A stretch of DNA of 12,084 nucleotides from Bacillota bacterium (lineage in GTDB: Bacteria; Bacillota; Clostridia; Acetivibrionales; DTU013): positions 1 to 12,084 of the forward strand of contig JAEZYU010000029.1 in the NCBI GenBank assembly GCA_023418915.1, written 5' to 3'. Below the pieces are notes generated by a model that worked only from the letters and a program-made list of their open reading frames with translations, had not been told where the DNA came from and searched no databases. Of the stretch, positions 5,132 to 11,774 are shown in pieces. A program made the position numbers and the translations under genes. Within the stretch, counting starts at the first letter, position 1, and every line of letters begins with the position of its first letter.

Positions 5132-6997
5132 TTACGGCCATTTTGAATTAACTCCAGCAATATCACTTGCTGCCGGATGCATTAATGTATTCCGGTCTCT
5201 ACTATAACCCATAATACAATAGGAATCTCCTTCTCTATCATTAAGCCATAATGCATGACCAAGTTCATGGATTAATACGTCACGTGCAAACCCATCCCAC
5301 TCCTTATCAGCTTCAATAGTTCTATAATTAAGCCAAATACTAAATCTTTGTGTTGGGTTTCCCCCGTTATCATAAGGGATATATAATCCATAATATGATT
5401 CAGAGGAGGATACTTCAGCAACACGATTATCAGTTGATGAACTTGAGTATACTGTGCAATTTGCTTCCGAATTGGTCCAAGCTGATATTGCTGGGGAAAA
5501 CTGAGTGCTATAGTATGTTGAACTCAAATCATTGCGTATCGGAATGGATCTGCTATAATAGCCCCCAGTATATCTTGTCCAGAGGGACGTTCCAGTATAT
5601 ATGTTAACTATTAACTTAGGAGTATAACTAGCTGTTGAATAATCAGAAGAACAGAACGTCGTCCATACATTTTCACTGCTCTCATTATCATCATAGATTT
5701 TCACGCCGTAATTACTGTATCTGCCACAGTGCCACCGTCTTGTAAATTTGGTTACATCCAGCTTGTACCAATCACCTGACCAACTTCCACTCATGGTTGC
5801 ATGAGTAGTGGTAGAATCAGGACTATTCCACCAAGTTACCGAACTTGATGACCAAGAGGTTGTTAAACGAACCGCATTTAAATTTGTCGCTCCAGCGCTT
5901 GAATATTTTCTAAGCTGAATTTCAGCTGTCGTTATAGGATATTTAGTTGCAATTGATGGTAAGTCCCACTTAATAAATGTTCTACGAATGCCATAATCAG
6001 CATCCTTGCCTGTTCGTATATATGTGTTCAAGTAATAATTATTATCCGGATATTTCCTTGACGCATAAGTATCATAAGTTACTGATGGCCCTTGTACTGT
6101 AGGATCAATTACAACTGGATATTTTATTTCTGGATCATTTAAAAACTTTTCATCTAATAAAATTTTTAAAATATATTCACCGTCTATTTCCGTATATCCC
6201 CATTCCAAATCATAACTAGCTTTACCATTAGAATCATACATATAGAAGTTATCCAATTTAAATATTTGGTCATTAGTTTTGAGGTCATAAAAGACACCAA
6301 CTTCTTTTTGATATTTTTTTTCTTCCTTAGTATCTTCATTATATCCGGCGTACTCATGCGTCTCTTTTCTAAACCCTAAATTGTTTACATTAATAGTGTA
6401 TACTAATTCAGTAAAACTAGGTTTGCTGTAGAGAATAATATCTTCTTTTAACTCTTCGCCATCAACCGAATACGCCATATCTGCGTTCGGAAATACATTT
6501 TTATATATCAAGGAATTGTTCTGATCATTAATCTGTTTCAAATATTCATTATTCTGATCTTCAACGGATTGGTCTTGACTCAATACTGCACTTTTATCAG
6601 ATAGTAATACAAATTCAATACTGTATTTCCCTTTTTCAATTTTTGCTATCGGTTGTCCTTCATTAACACCAAAACTAGTTAAAAAATCATTCGCTTTATT
6701 TTTAAAACTGTATTTATTACTAATATCCTTTTGTTGAATGATTTCGTTGTCAATGTCTCGCCAAGAACCATTTTCATCTTTATAGTGTATTTTCTTAGAA
6801 TCAACAATATAAGTGATTTGGTCTTTACCTGTAATATAAGCATCGGCATATTCTGTTGTTAATTTTTCAACCTTCTCATAATTAGTAATATTATTTAAAT
6901 CGAAGTTGTCCTCGCTACTAGCCGCGCTCGCATTATTAATAAATACTGCTCCGATAAGAAGTATTGCAGTTACCATTGACATAAAAGCTCTTTTCAT
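5132..6997 (-). CDS. Secreted DNRLRE-type protein with C-terminal HExxH metalloprotease domain
   Basis: The protein has 621 residues, with AAAGGAGTTTG before the ATG. Residues 1-25 form a signal peptide ending ASA. Residues 30-300 match the N-terminal region of WapA-like surface proteins, with HYKDENGSWRDIDNE and closing YPVVIDPT. Residues 303-466 resemble a DNRLRE (beta-sandwich) domain: DTYASRKYPDNNYYLNTYIRTG, RRTFIKWDLP, SVTWWNSPD. Residues 470-621 form a small metzincin-like domain. HELGH (577-581) supplies two zinc histidines and the Glu base. The third ligand position is Asp587 in HELGHALWLND, as in snapalysin, rather than His as in matrixins. IMG (595-597) or LMHP (605-608) is the likely Met-turn. 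It should be an exported zinc protease; its substrate is unknown. Only a beta-sandwich module precedes the protease, with no Rhs/YD repeats. AT-rich codon use differs from both flanks. Confidence 0.88.
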   Translation of the reverse strand: MKRAFMSMVTAILLIGAVFINNASAASSEDNFDLNNITNYEKVEKLTTEYADAYITGKDQITYIVDSKKIHYKDENGSWRDIDNEIIQQKDISNKYSFKNKANDFLTSFGVNEGQPIAKIEKGKYSIEFVLLSDKSAVLSQDQSVEDQNNEYLKQINDQNNSLIYKNVFPNADMAYSVDGEELKEDIILYSKPSFTELVYTINVNNLGFRKETHEYAGYNEDTKEEKKYQKEVGVFYDLKTNDQIFKLDNFYMYDSNGKASYDLEWGYTEIDGEYILKILLDEKFLNDPEIKYPVVIDPTVQGPSVTYDTYASRKYPDNNYYLNTYIRTGKDADYGIRRTFIKWDLPSIATKYPITTAEIQLRKYSSAGATNLNAVRLTTSWSSSSVTWWNSPDSTTTHATMSGSWSGDWYKLDVTKFTRRWHCGRYSNYGVKIYDDNESSENVWTTFCSSDYSTASYTPKLIVNIYTGTSLWTRYTGGYYSRSIPIRNDLSSTYYSTQFSPAISAWTNSEANCTVYSSSSTDNRVAEVSSSESYYGLYIPYDNGGNPTQRFSIWLNYRTIEADKEWDGFARDVLIHELGHALWLNDREGDSYCIMGYSRDRNTLMHPAASDIAGVNSKWP

Positions 6998-7030
6998 TTT
7001 TACAAACTCCTTTCAGTCTGATTCTGTTTC

Positions 7031-7058
7031 ATAATAGCATCTAATACATATTTCAACA
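7031..7058 (-). promoter_or_regulatory. Candidate promoter of the protease-lipoprotein operon
   Basis: TGCTATTAT on the minus strand (TATTAT at 7036-7031) is an extended -10. The -35 region has no TTGACA but overlaps TGTTGAA, a one-mismatch Spo0A box (7058-7052). Activator-dependent promoters often have a weak -35 covered by the activator site. The RNA would start near 7024, 27 nt before the ATG. Confidence 0.5.
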
Positions 7059-7109
7059 TATAAATCAACATTCCTTCTATTGTGCAATATTAGTCATATT
7101 TCGACATAT
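7047..7109 (-). promoter_or_regulatory. Two Spo0A-box-like direct repeats
   Basis: A 15-bp repeat, ATATGTYGAAATATG on the minus strand, occurs at 7061-7047 and 7109-7095, 48 bp apart. The distal copy contains TGTCGAA, the perfect 0A-box heptamer; the proximal copy has TGTTGAA. Placement over and upstream of the promoter suits activation by phosphorylated Spo0A. Regulation by Spo0A is inferred, not shown. Confidence 0.5.
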
Positions 7110-7464
7110 CCCCCCCTTTTGGTTTTTCTTTGCCAGTATTGAGATATTCAAAACGCCAATTATATTATAAATTCATCACGGTTGCAGATTATCAAATCGG
7201 ATCAAATATCACATATTTAATTCATTGTTTGTATGATAGAATTGATAGTAAAAAAGTTCCCATGGTTTTCAAATCAGTTCATTTTTCACGCTGAACTCCG
7301 CTAGGGATATTTCTCGCTTTTTCGCTTCTACTTTTTAGATATTTCATCCCTAGTAATTATACGAGCACGAGAACGAGAATGATTATAATTGTATACAGCT
7401 AAATAAAAAAATGGAGAGACGCATGTTGAGGTTATACACAATCTACCAATACAGAAAGGGTAAA
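7110..7464. other. AT-rich junction region; left end of the mobilisable element probably lies here
   Basis: No credible gene was seen. Composition changes from AT-rich to GC-rich near 7460. The stretch contains an 8-bp inverted repeat (CTAGGGAT 7301-7308, ATCCCTAG 7346-7353) enclosing a direct repeat GATATTTC (7306-7313, 7338-7345). A short ACGAG-type tandem follows at 7361-7378. Large serine recombinases use short att cores, so the exact end cannot be read without an empty site. Confidence 0.45.
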
Positions 7465-7500
7465 GGGCTCACCTCTCCGTCCCACGCGAGCGGTGAGCCC
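7465..7500 (-). terminator. Terminator overlapping the 3' end of mobL
   Basis: GGGCTCACC and GGTGAGCCC form a perfect 9-bp stem around an 18-base loop, followed on the minus strand by TTTACCCTTT. The mobL stop codon (7469-7471) lies inside the 3' arm, so translation and hairpin formation overlap. On the plus strand the stem is followed by TCGTTTTCTGTT, so it could also work in the other direction. Confidence 0.7.
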
Positions 7501-8908
7501 TCGTTTTCTGTTCGCTCCTGCTCATCAGCCATTCCACGTTCCGCTTAACGATTACCGCTTCCCTGACTTCTTCTTTCAGCGTGAGATACTGCTGACTGAG
7601 CTCAACCCACTCGGTGTACAATTTTGCCTGTTCCTCTTTCCACGAATTGAATGGCATGGTCTGGTCGTTCAGATGCTGCCCAAAATAACGGTATGCCGAT
7701 TCAAAAAGCGCAATCTCCGAATAGTGTTGTTCGCGGAAGACCGCTTGTTTCTTTGGTCTTTTAATCTGCCGATACTGCCTATAAATCTCTCGGTGCTCCT
7801 GATAATATCGCATGTGCCGGATATGCTCATCCAGCGTTTTCAAACGGTCGTCTATCCTGTTCAGCTTGCCACCCATATCAAGCCGCCTGTTGTACATCCC
7901 GCCCACCTTTTCCCGCAACCCCGCCATGTCGGTGATTTGGTTTTCCTGCAGAAAAGTGAGCACTCTCGCCGCCATGTTGGTATCGGAAATCTGACCGTAA
8001 TAGCCTCTCTGTTTATGCCCGTCCAGTATACCGCGAATGAGATCAGAGAGAGTGGGCGGTGCGGCTGGTGTAACCGCTTCTTTCAGCCTGCCCTTTAATG
8101 ATTTTATCTGTTCCCAAAGTTGGCGCAAACGCCGATTGATACCTTCAATAATGCGATTCATATTACCTTGCTCGGTGTCAATACCGCGCCGCTCCATCTG
8201 CGCAGCGGCCATGCCCAAGTGAACGGTGGGGATTTCTTCCTTGCCCTGCCGCAAAAATGAGCGGTGATCCACCCTTTCTTCAAATCCCTGGCGCTCTAAA
8301 ACGGCGTTTACCGCATCGGCCCATGCCGCCCGCCATTCCTCTGCATTGCCCTGCTCATTCCAATCCATCATATCGACTTTGCGCGTCTTGAATCCGCCGC
8401 TTTTGAGCCGGATCTTCTCGCCGTTCTTATCCAGCACATATTCTTTTCTGGATTTCGCGCCCCATAAACCATCCTGTTCAAACGGACGCATGGTGAGCAT
8501 GATATGGGCATGGGGATTGCCATCGCCTTTATCGTGGATGCAAATGTCGGCGCACATACCGGCTTCAACAAAATGCCGTTTCACATACTCACGGACGAGG
8601 GAAATATTCTGCTCCCGCGATAGCTCCACCGGCAGGGCAAGCTCGATCTCACGGACAAGCTGCGCGTTTTTGTTCTTCTCTACCCGCTCCACGGCGTTCC
8701 ATAAGGTTGAACGGTCTTCGTATTCTTTCGGCGCGTGTTCCGGCAGTAGAATATCGGTATGGACAACGCCGCCCTTGCGTGTGTAGTCGTGGGTAATACC
8801 ATCATACTCATTCGTTATGGTTTCGCCCGCCCGGTAAGCCGCCGCCGCAATAGCCGACCTGCCTTTGCCCCGGCTTATGATTTTAATGCTGCAATGATAG
8901 ATCGCCAT
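7469..8908 (-). CDS. mobL: MobA/MobL-family relaxase
   Basis: The relaxase nicks oriT and stays bound to the transferred strand through a tyrosine. It has 479 residues from ATG 8908, fixed by GGAGGTGA four bases upstream; an open extension to 9106 would run through the oriT region and is rejected. The N-terminus MAIYHCSIKIISRGKGRSA matches RSF1010 MobA closely, and Tyr25 sits at the position of the MobA catalytic tyrosine. The metal-binding histidines are His125, His133 and His135 (NPHAHIML). Residues after about 290 are charged and helical, likely coiled coil (EGINRRLRQLWEQIKSLKG onward), and lack a primase or helicase domain. No type IV secretion genes are in view, so transfer would use a helper element's machinery. 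Its 3' end overlaps a terminator. Confidence 0.93.
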   Translation of the reverse strand: MAIYHCSIKIISRGKGRSAIAAAAYRAGETITNEYDGITHDYTRKGGVVHTDILLPEHAPKEYEDRSTLWNAVERVEKNKNAQLVREIELALPVELSREQNISLVREYVKRHFVEAGMCADICIHDKGDGNPHAHIMLTMRPFEQDGLWGAKSRKEYVLDKNGEKIRLKSGGFKTRKVDMMDWNEQGNAEEWRAAWADAVNAVLERQGFEERVDHRSFLRQGKEEIPTVHLGMAAAQMERRGIDTEQGNMNRIIEGINRRLRQLWEQIKSLKGRLKEAVTPAAPPTLSDLIRGILDGHKQRGYYGQISDTNMAARVLTFLQENQITDMAGLREKVGGMYNRRLDMGGKLNRIDDRLKTLDEHIRHMRYYQEHREIYRQYRQIKRPKKQAVFREQHYSEIALFESAYRYFGQHLNDQTMPFNSWKEEQAKLYTEWVELSQQYLTLKEEVREAVIVKRNVEWLMSRSEQKTRAHRSRGTER

Positions 8909-8944
8909 GGTTTCACCTCCATTCGTTGTGGCGACAATACAAGA

Positions 8945-8992
8945 CCTCGCAGGCGGACGTGTTCTCCGCAGAGGATACGTCCGACTGTGAGG
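8945..8992 (-). repeat. 48-bp imperfect inverted repeat in the mobL leader
   Basis: Arms of 16 bp (8945-8960 and 8977-8992) match at 14 positions around a 16-base centre: CCTCGCAG.CGGACGT with ACGTCCG.CTGTGAGG. The mobL ribosome binding site starts about 20 bases further on in the RNA. It could be a relaxosome or repressor binding site in DNA, or an RNA hairpin that controls relaxase translation. Confidence 0.75.
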
Positions 8993-9012
8993 TACACGTA
9001 CACAAGGGGTTT

Positions 9013-9048
9013 GGGGAGTGTAGCTCCCCATTGCGCTCGTCAGAGCGC
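9013..9048. repeat. Two hairpins beside oriT
   Basis: GGGGAG/CTCCCC with a 5-base loop lies at 9013-9029, and GCGCTC/GAGCGC with loop GTCA at 9033-9048. They lie between the nick region and the mobL leader repeat and are probably part of the extended oriT. Confidence 0.65.
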
Positions 9049-9062
9049 CAAAAGCCCCCGGC

Positions 9063-9103
9063 AGGGCGCACGCACCCGCAAGGGTGTATAAGTGCGCCCT
9101 TGC
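9063..9103 (+). other. oriT: Origin of transfer (oriT), RSF1010/MobQ-like core
   Basis: GTATAAGTGCGCCCT on the plus strand (9086-9100) shares TAAGTGCGCCCT with the nick-site core of RSF1010-type plasmids, whose MobA is the founding relative of the relaxase next door. A perfect hairpin CACCC-GCAA-GGGTG (9073-9086) sits directly 5' of it, as in that group. A 9-bp inverted repeat AGGGCGCAC (9063-9071) / GTGCGCCCT (9092-9100) encloses the whole. The location between the DUF3847-like gene and mobL is usual for these elements. The exact nick was not deduced. Confidence 0.8.
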
Positions 9104-9121
9104 CAAAGCAAGGGAAGGGCG

Positions 9122-9481
9122 TCAGTCCGCCCGCCCTGCGACAATATCCGTCGTTTGGGATGCATCTCCGCTGCTGCCTCGTGCCGCTCCCGCAGCTTTG
9201 GCCGCAGCCGGTTCGCCCTGCGCCGCAGTCAGATTTGCTAACGCTTTACGGGCAGTCTCCGTCCGAAAGGTCTTTTCGAGGAATGCCCTGATTTGCTCGT
9301 TGGTGAATGCGTCCGCTTCCGGGATCAGGCTTTCCAGTATCGCCCCGCGCTCAATCAGCCGTTTGGTTCTGGCCCTGCGCTCCCGCTCCTTCTGCTCCTG
9401 CATGAGCCTCTTTTTCTGATTTTCCAGCTGCCGTATCTGCTCCTGTACGTTCTCGATTCTTTCTTCCGTGGTCTTTGCCAT
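9122..9481 (-). CDS. DUF3847-like small coiled-coil protein of the mobilisation module
   Basis: The protein has 119 residues with AAAGGAG before the ATG. Residues 1-45 are a charged coiled coil (ERIENVQEQIRQLENQKKRL). Residues 45-85 form a helical segment with an IRAFLEKTF motif. The tail is Ala- and Gly-rich and looks unstructured. The layout matches the DUF3847 proteins found between recombinase and MobA/MobL genes in Clostridia mobile elements. Its place directly beside oriT suggests an accessory relaxosome protein, like other small helical proteins that help relaxases. That role is inferred; no DNA-binding motif is certain. Confidence 0.82.
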   Translation of the reverse strand: MAKTTEERIENVQEQIRQLENQKKRLMQEQKERERRARTKRLIERGAILESLIPEADAFTNEQIRAFLEKTFRTETARKALANLTAAQGEPAAAKAAGAARGSSGDASQTTDIVAGRAD

Positions 9482-9505
9482 AATGGGTGCTCCTTTCGAT
9501 TTTTT

Positions 9506-9551
9506 GCATAGAAAAAGCGGCCCACGGTGTTACCCGTAAGCCGCTCTATGC
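9506..9551 (-). terminator. Terminator between the recombinase gene and the DUF3847-like gene
   Basis: AGCGGC/GCCGCT plus inner ACGG/CCGT form a stem followed by TTTTT on the minus strand. An outer GCATAGA/TCTATGC repeat encloses stem and T run. It starts 8 bp past the recombinase stop. The mobilisation genes downstream need either read-through or their own promoter; none was clear. Confidence 0.75.
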
Positions 9552-9559
9552 GTTGTTGA

Positions 9560-11320
9560 TTATTTCGCGGCATACCGCCGCTGCGCCTCTCTGTGCCGCG
9601 CCCTTTTCTCCCGCGCCTGTTCTTCCTCCGCGATTTCCTCCGGCGCAGGCGTTGCCTCCGGCACTTCAAACCTGCCGATGAAATTGAGGTAAACATCGAC
9701 TTGCTGTTCCCGCTCCCCGCTCGACCTGTCCGCCTCATGCACGACGATCTTCTCTATAAACTCGTTTATCATCGGCGCGGTCAGTTCAGAAAAATCCGTA
9801 TGCCGCTTCACGATCTCGATAAACCTGTCCGCCCGCACGCTGTCGGCGTCGAAACCGCTGAGTTCAGCTTGCAGATTTTCAATGGACTGTTCCAGCGCCG
9901 CCTGCTCGTCCTCGTATTCGGCGGACAGTATTGCAAACCGTTTTTCCGATAGCGAACCGCTTACCTTATCCTCATAAATCTTGCGGATCAGCGTGTTCAG
10001 CTCGGCAACGCGCTTTTGCTCCTTGGCAATGCGCCGCCTGTGCGCTTTCGCCGTTTGCTCCTGCCTTACCGCCGAGGTTTCGCGCACCTGCCGTATAAAT
10101 TCAGCCTCGTTCGATTTCACAAACCCGCTCACCGTCCTTATCGCCTCCAGCGCAAGCTCCCGGATAACGACGGTGCGGATATTGTGAGCCGTGCATTTGC
10201 CGTCAAACCGTCGGCTGGTGAGCGAATAGGTTGAACAGGTATAGATATCGCTCGGGCATTTATTGTAAATCTTGCCATTCGGGCTTCGGTACTGTATCGG
10301 GTGCGGCCTGCGGTGGTTATACATCTTCGCGCCGCAGTCCGCGCAGAATACCAGCCCCGTCAGCGGATTGGCTTCGCCCAGGCTGTCGGTGCGCCGCACG
10401 GTCTTGCGGCAGCGCTGCGCCGTTTCCCATGTTTCGGAATCCACGATTGCGGAATGGGTGTTTTCAAATATCACCCAATCCTCTTTATCCGAAAACTTTG
10501 ACCGCTTGTCCTTGTACGAATCCTTGTAGGTGCGGAAGTTGACCGTATGCCCCATATACTCCGGCTTTTGCACGATGCTGGCAATCGTGTTGCCATTCCA
10601 CGCATAGGGCATGGAGTGATCGTGATGGGCAAGCTTCACAATACCGCGTGTATAGAGGTAATATGACGGGCGCTCGATTTTATCACTGGCCAAAATACGC
10701 GCGATCTCACACGGCCCCTTGCCCTCAATGGTGAGTGCGAAAATGCGCCGTACCACCTCGGCGGCTTCGGGATCGATCAGCCATTCGTTTTTATCGTTTG
10801 GATTTTTGAAATAGCCGTAAATCGGGAAGAAGGTCAGCCGCTTTCCTTCCATGCCGCGCGCCCTGTGGCTGGCCTTGATCTTGCGGCTGGCGTCCCGCAG
10901 ATACCATTCCGACATGATGTTGAGGAACGGAGCGAACTCGCCGCTGTCGCGGTTGATGCTGTCTATACTGTTGGCGATGGCGATAAAACGGACGTTCTTC
11001 TCCCGGAAAAACACTTCCGTGTAAAAGCCCGTTTGCAGATAATCCCTGCCTATCCTGCTCATATCCTTGCAGATGACCGTATCGACGCGCCCGCTCTCTA
11101 TTTCGGCAATGAGGGCTTTCCAGCCGGGGCGTTCAAAGTTTCCGCCCGACCAGCCGTCGTCGGTAAAATGGACAAGGTTAGAAAAGCCGTTCCTGTCGGC
11201 GTAGTCCTCCAACATTTTCTTTTGCACGGTAATGGAATTGGATTCGCCGCTTTGCTCATCATCGCGGCTGAGACGCTCGTAAAGAGCGGTGATTTTAGGC
11301 TCCTGCTGCCTGATGTTCAT
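9560..11320 (-). CDS. Large serine recombinase (TnpX/TndX-like integrase-excisionase)
   Basis: This enzyme should excise and insert the element by a serine-nucleophile mechanism. It has 586 residues with AAAGGAG before the ATG. Residues 8-155 are the resolvase catalytic domain: the nucleophile is Ser18 in YERLSRDDE, with further active-site residues in CKDMSRIGRDYLQTG. Residues 165-320 are the recombinase DNA-binding domain, including PIYGYFKNP. A zinc ribbon uses C336 and C339 (FCADCGAKM) with C372 and C386 likely completing it. Residues 400-485 are coiled coil, followed by a charged tail rich in Glu, Arg and Ala. Size and layout fit the TnpX/TndX group of Clostridia transposons. TnpW directly upstream supports this. 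A dedicated promoter lies in the 82-bp gap. Confidence 0.94.
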   Translation of the reverse strand: MNIRQQEPKITALYERLSRDDEQSGESNSITVQKKMLEDYADRNGFSNLVHFTDDGWSGGNFERPGWKALIAEIESGRVDTVICKDMSRIGRDYLQTGFYTEVFFREKNVRFIAIANSIDSINRDSGEFAPFLNIMSEWYLRDASRKIKASHRARGMEGKRLTFFPIYGYFKNPNDKNEWLIDPEAAEVVRRIFALTIEGKGPCEIARILASDKIERPSYYLYTRGIVKLAHHDHSMPYAWNGNTIASIVQKPEYMGHTVNFRTYKDSYKDKRSKFSDKEDWVIFENTHSAIVDSETWETAQRCRKTVRRTDSLGEANPLTGLVFCADCGAKMYNHRRPHPIQYRSPNGKIYNKCPSDIYTCSTYSLTSRRFDGKCTAHNIRTVVIRELALEAIRTVSGFVKSNEAEFIRQVRETSAVRQEQTAKAHRRRIAKEQKRVAELNTLIRKIYEDKVSGSLSEKRFAILSAEYEDEQAALEQSIENLQAELSGFDADSVRADRFIEIVKRHTDFSELTAPMINEFIEKIVVHEADRSSGEREQQVDVYLNFIGRFEVPEATPAPEEIAEEEQAREKRARHREAQRRYAAK

Positions 11321-11362
11321 ACCGAACTCCTTTCAGGCAACCGGCTCATTTGCAGTACCTGT

Positions 11363-11371
11363 ATCATACCA
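11363..11371 (-). promoter_or_regulatory. Extended -10 promoter of the recombinase gene
   Basis: TGGTATGAT on the minus strand is a good extended -10 in the gap between tnpW and the recombinase gene. The -35 is weak. Transcription would start near 11356. Confidence 0.55.
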
Positions 11372-11402
11372 CAAAAGCAGTGGCGCGAGAACGTCTTTTT
11401 CA

Positions 11403-11582
11403 TTATTCAACCGCTTTTCCGCTTGCCGACTCGTTTTTGATGAGGCGCAGTATTTTATCGTTCACTGTTTCCCGGCTGGTTTTGCTGAAATGAACGCTCA
11501 CCCGATAAGTGGTGGAGCCGATTCGTTTGGTAAATGCTCTCGGCCCGCTCTGCTGCTGCTCCCCTTTGGCTGTTGTCTGCAT
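11403..11582 (-). CDS. tnpW: TnpW-family transposon protein
   Basis: This is a 59-residue frame, MQTTAKGEQQQSGPRAF at its start and ending SGKAVE. The middle, KRIGSTTYRVSVHFSKTSRE, followed by TVNDKILRLI, is the conserved body of TnpW proteins known from Tn4451-type elements. AAAGGGGG lies eight bases before the ATG. The biochemical role of TnpW is not established as far as I know; its constant place before the recombinase suggests a part in recombination or its control. It is short enough to be missed by gene finders with a 60-residue cut-off. Confidence 0.88.
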   Translation of the reverse strand: MQTTAKGEQQQSGPRAFTKRIGSTTYRVSVHFSKTSRETVNDKILRLIKNESASGKAVE

Positions 11583-11683
11583 TGACCCGGCCCCCTTTCA
11601 GATGATAAAATTGGTTATAGTTCTGTTCCGGTTGCTGTAATCTGTCTGTGTTGTCGTTTGCGTGTGTTTCCTCCTTCCCCGCG

Positions 11684-11730
11684 CACAGGGCGCAAAAAAG
11701 GCAGGGGTAATGTAAAACCCTTGCCCTGTG
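11684..11730 (-). promoter_or_regulatory. Candidate attenuator in the tnpW leader
   Basis: On the minus strand GGCAAGGG pairs with CCCCTGCC (one A-C mismatch) and is followed by TTTTTT, a good terminator (11725-11694). An outer pair, CACAGGGC with GCCCTGTG (11730-11723 and 11691-11684), uses part of the same 5' arm and encloses the T run. The two folds cannot both form fully, which is the layout of a terminator with an alternative structure. It sits about 100 bases before tnpW. Confidence 0.55.
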
Positions 11731-11740
11731 TGAAACCGGC

Positions 11741-11771
11741 CCGGAAACCCGCTGTTTATGCGGTTTCCCGG
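11741..11771 (-). terminator. Hairpin behind the cysteine-rich VLP gene
   Basis: CCGGAAACCCGC and GCGGTTTCCCGG pair over 11 bp with one bulge in each arm around a 7-base loop. It starts 4 bp past the stop codon. Only GGTTT follows on the minus strand, so it may protect the mRNA end or terminate weakly. Confidence 0.5.
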
Positions 11772-11774
11772 ATC

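Noticed and set aside
7332..7353. Short minus-strand frame MKYLKSRSEKARNIPSG starting within the inverted repeat
   Set aside because: Only 22 codons, no ribosome binding site, and explained by the AT-rich repeat.
8346..8786. 146-codon plus-strand frame inside mobL
   Set aside because: Antisense of the conserved relaxase domain; arises from GC-rich codon use.
8909..9106. N-terminal extension of the relaxase by 66 codons
   Set aside because: It translates the oriT hairpins and leader repeat; GGAGGTGA before ATG 8908 and the MobA-like start MAIYH fix the real start.
9355..9738. 127-codon minus-strand frame across the recombinase end and DUF3847-like gene
   Set aside because: Out of frame with both conserved genes, crosses the terminator, and is Arg/Ser-rich as expected from a shadow frame.
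10865..11440. 191-codon plus-strand frame over the recombinase gene
   Set aside because: Antisense shadow of the catalytic domain that also crosses the recombinase promoter and start region.
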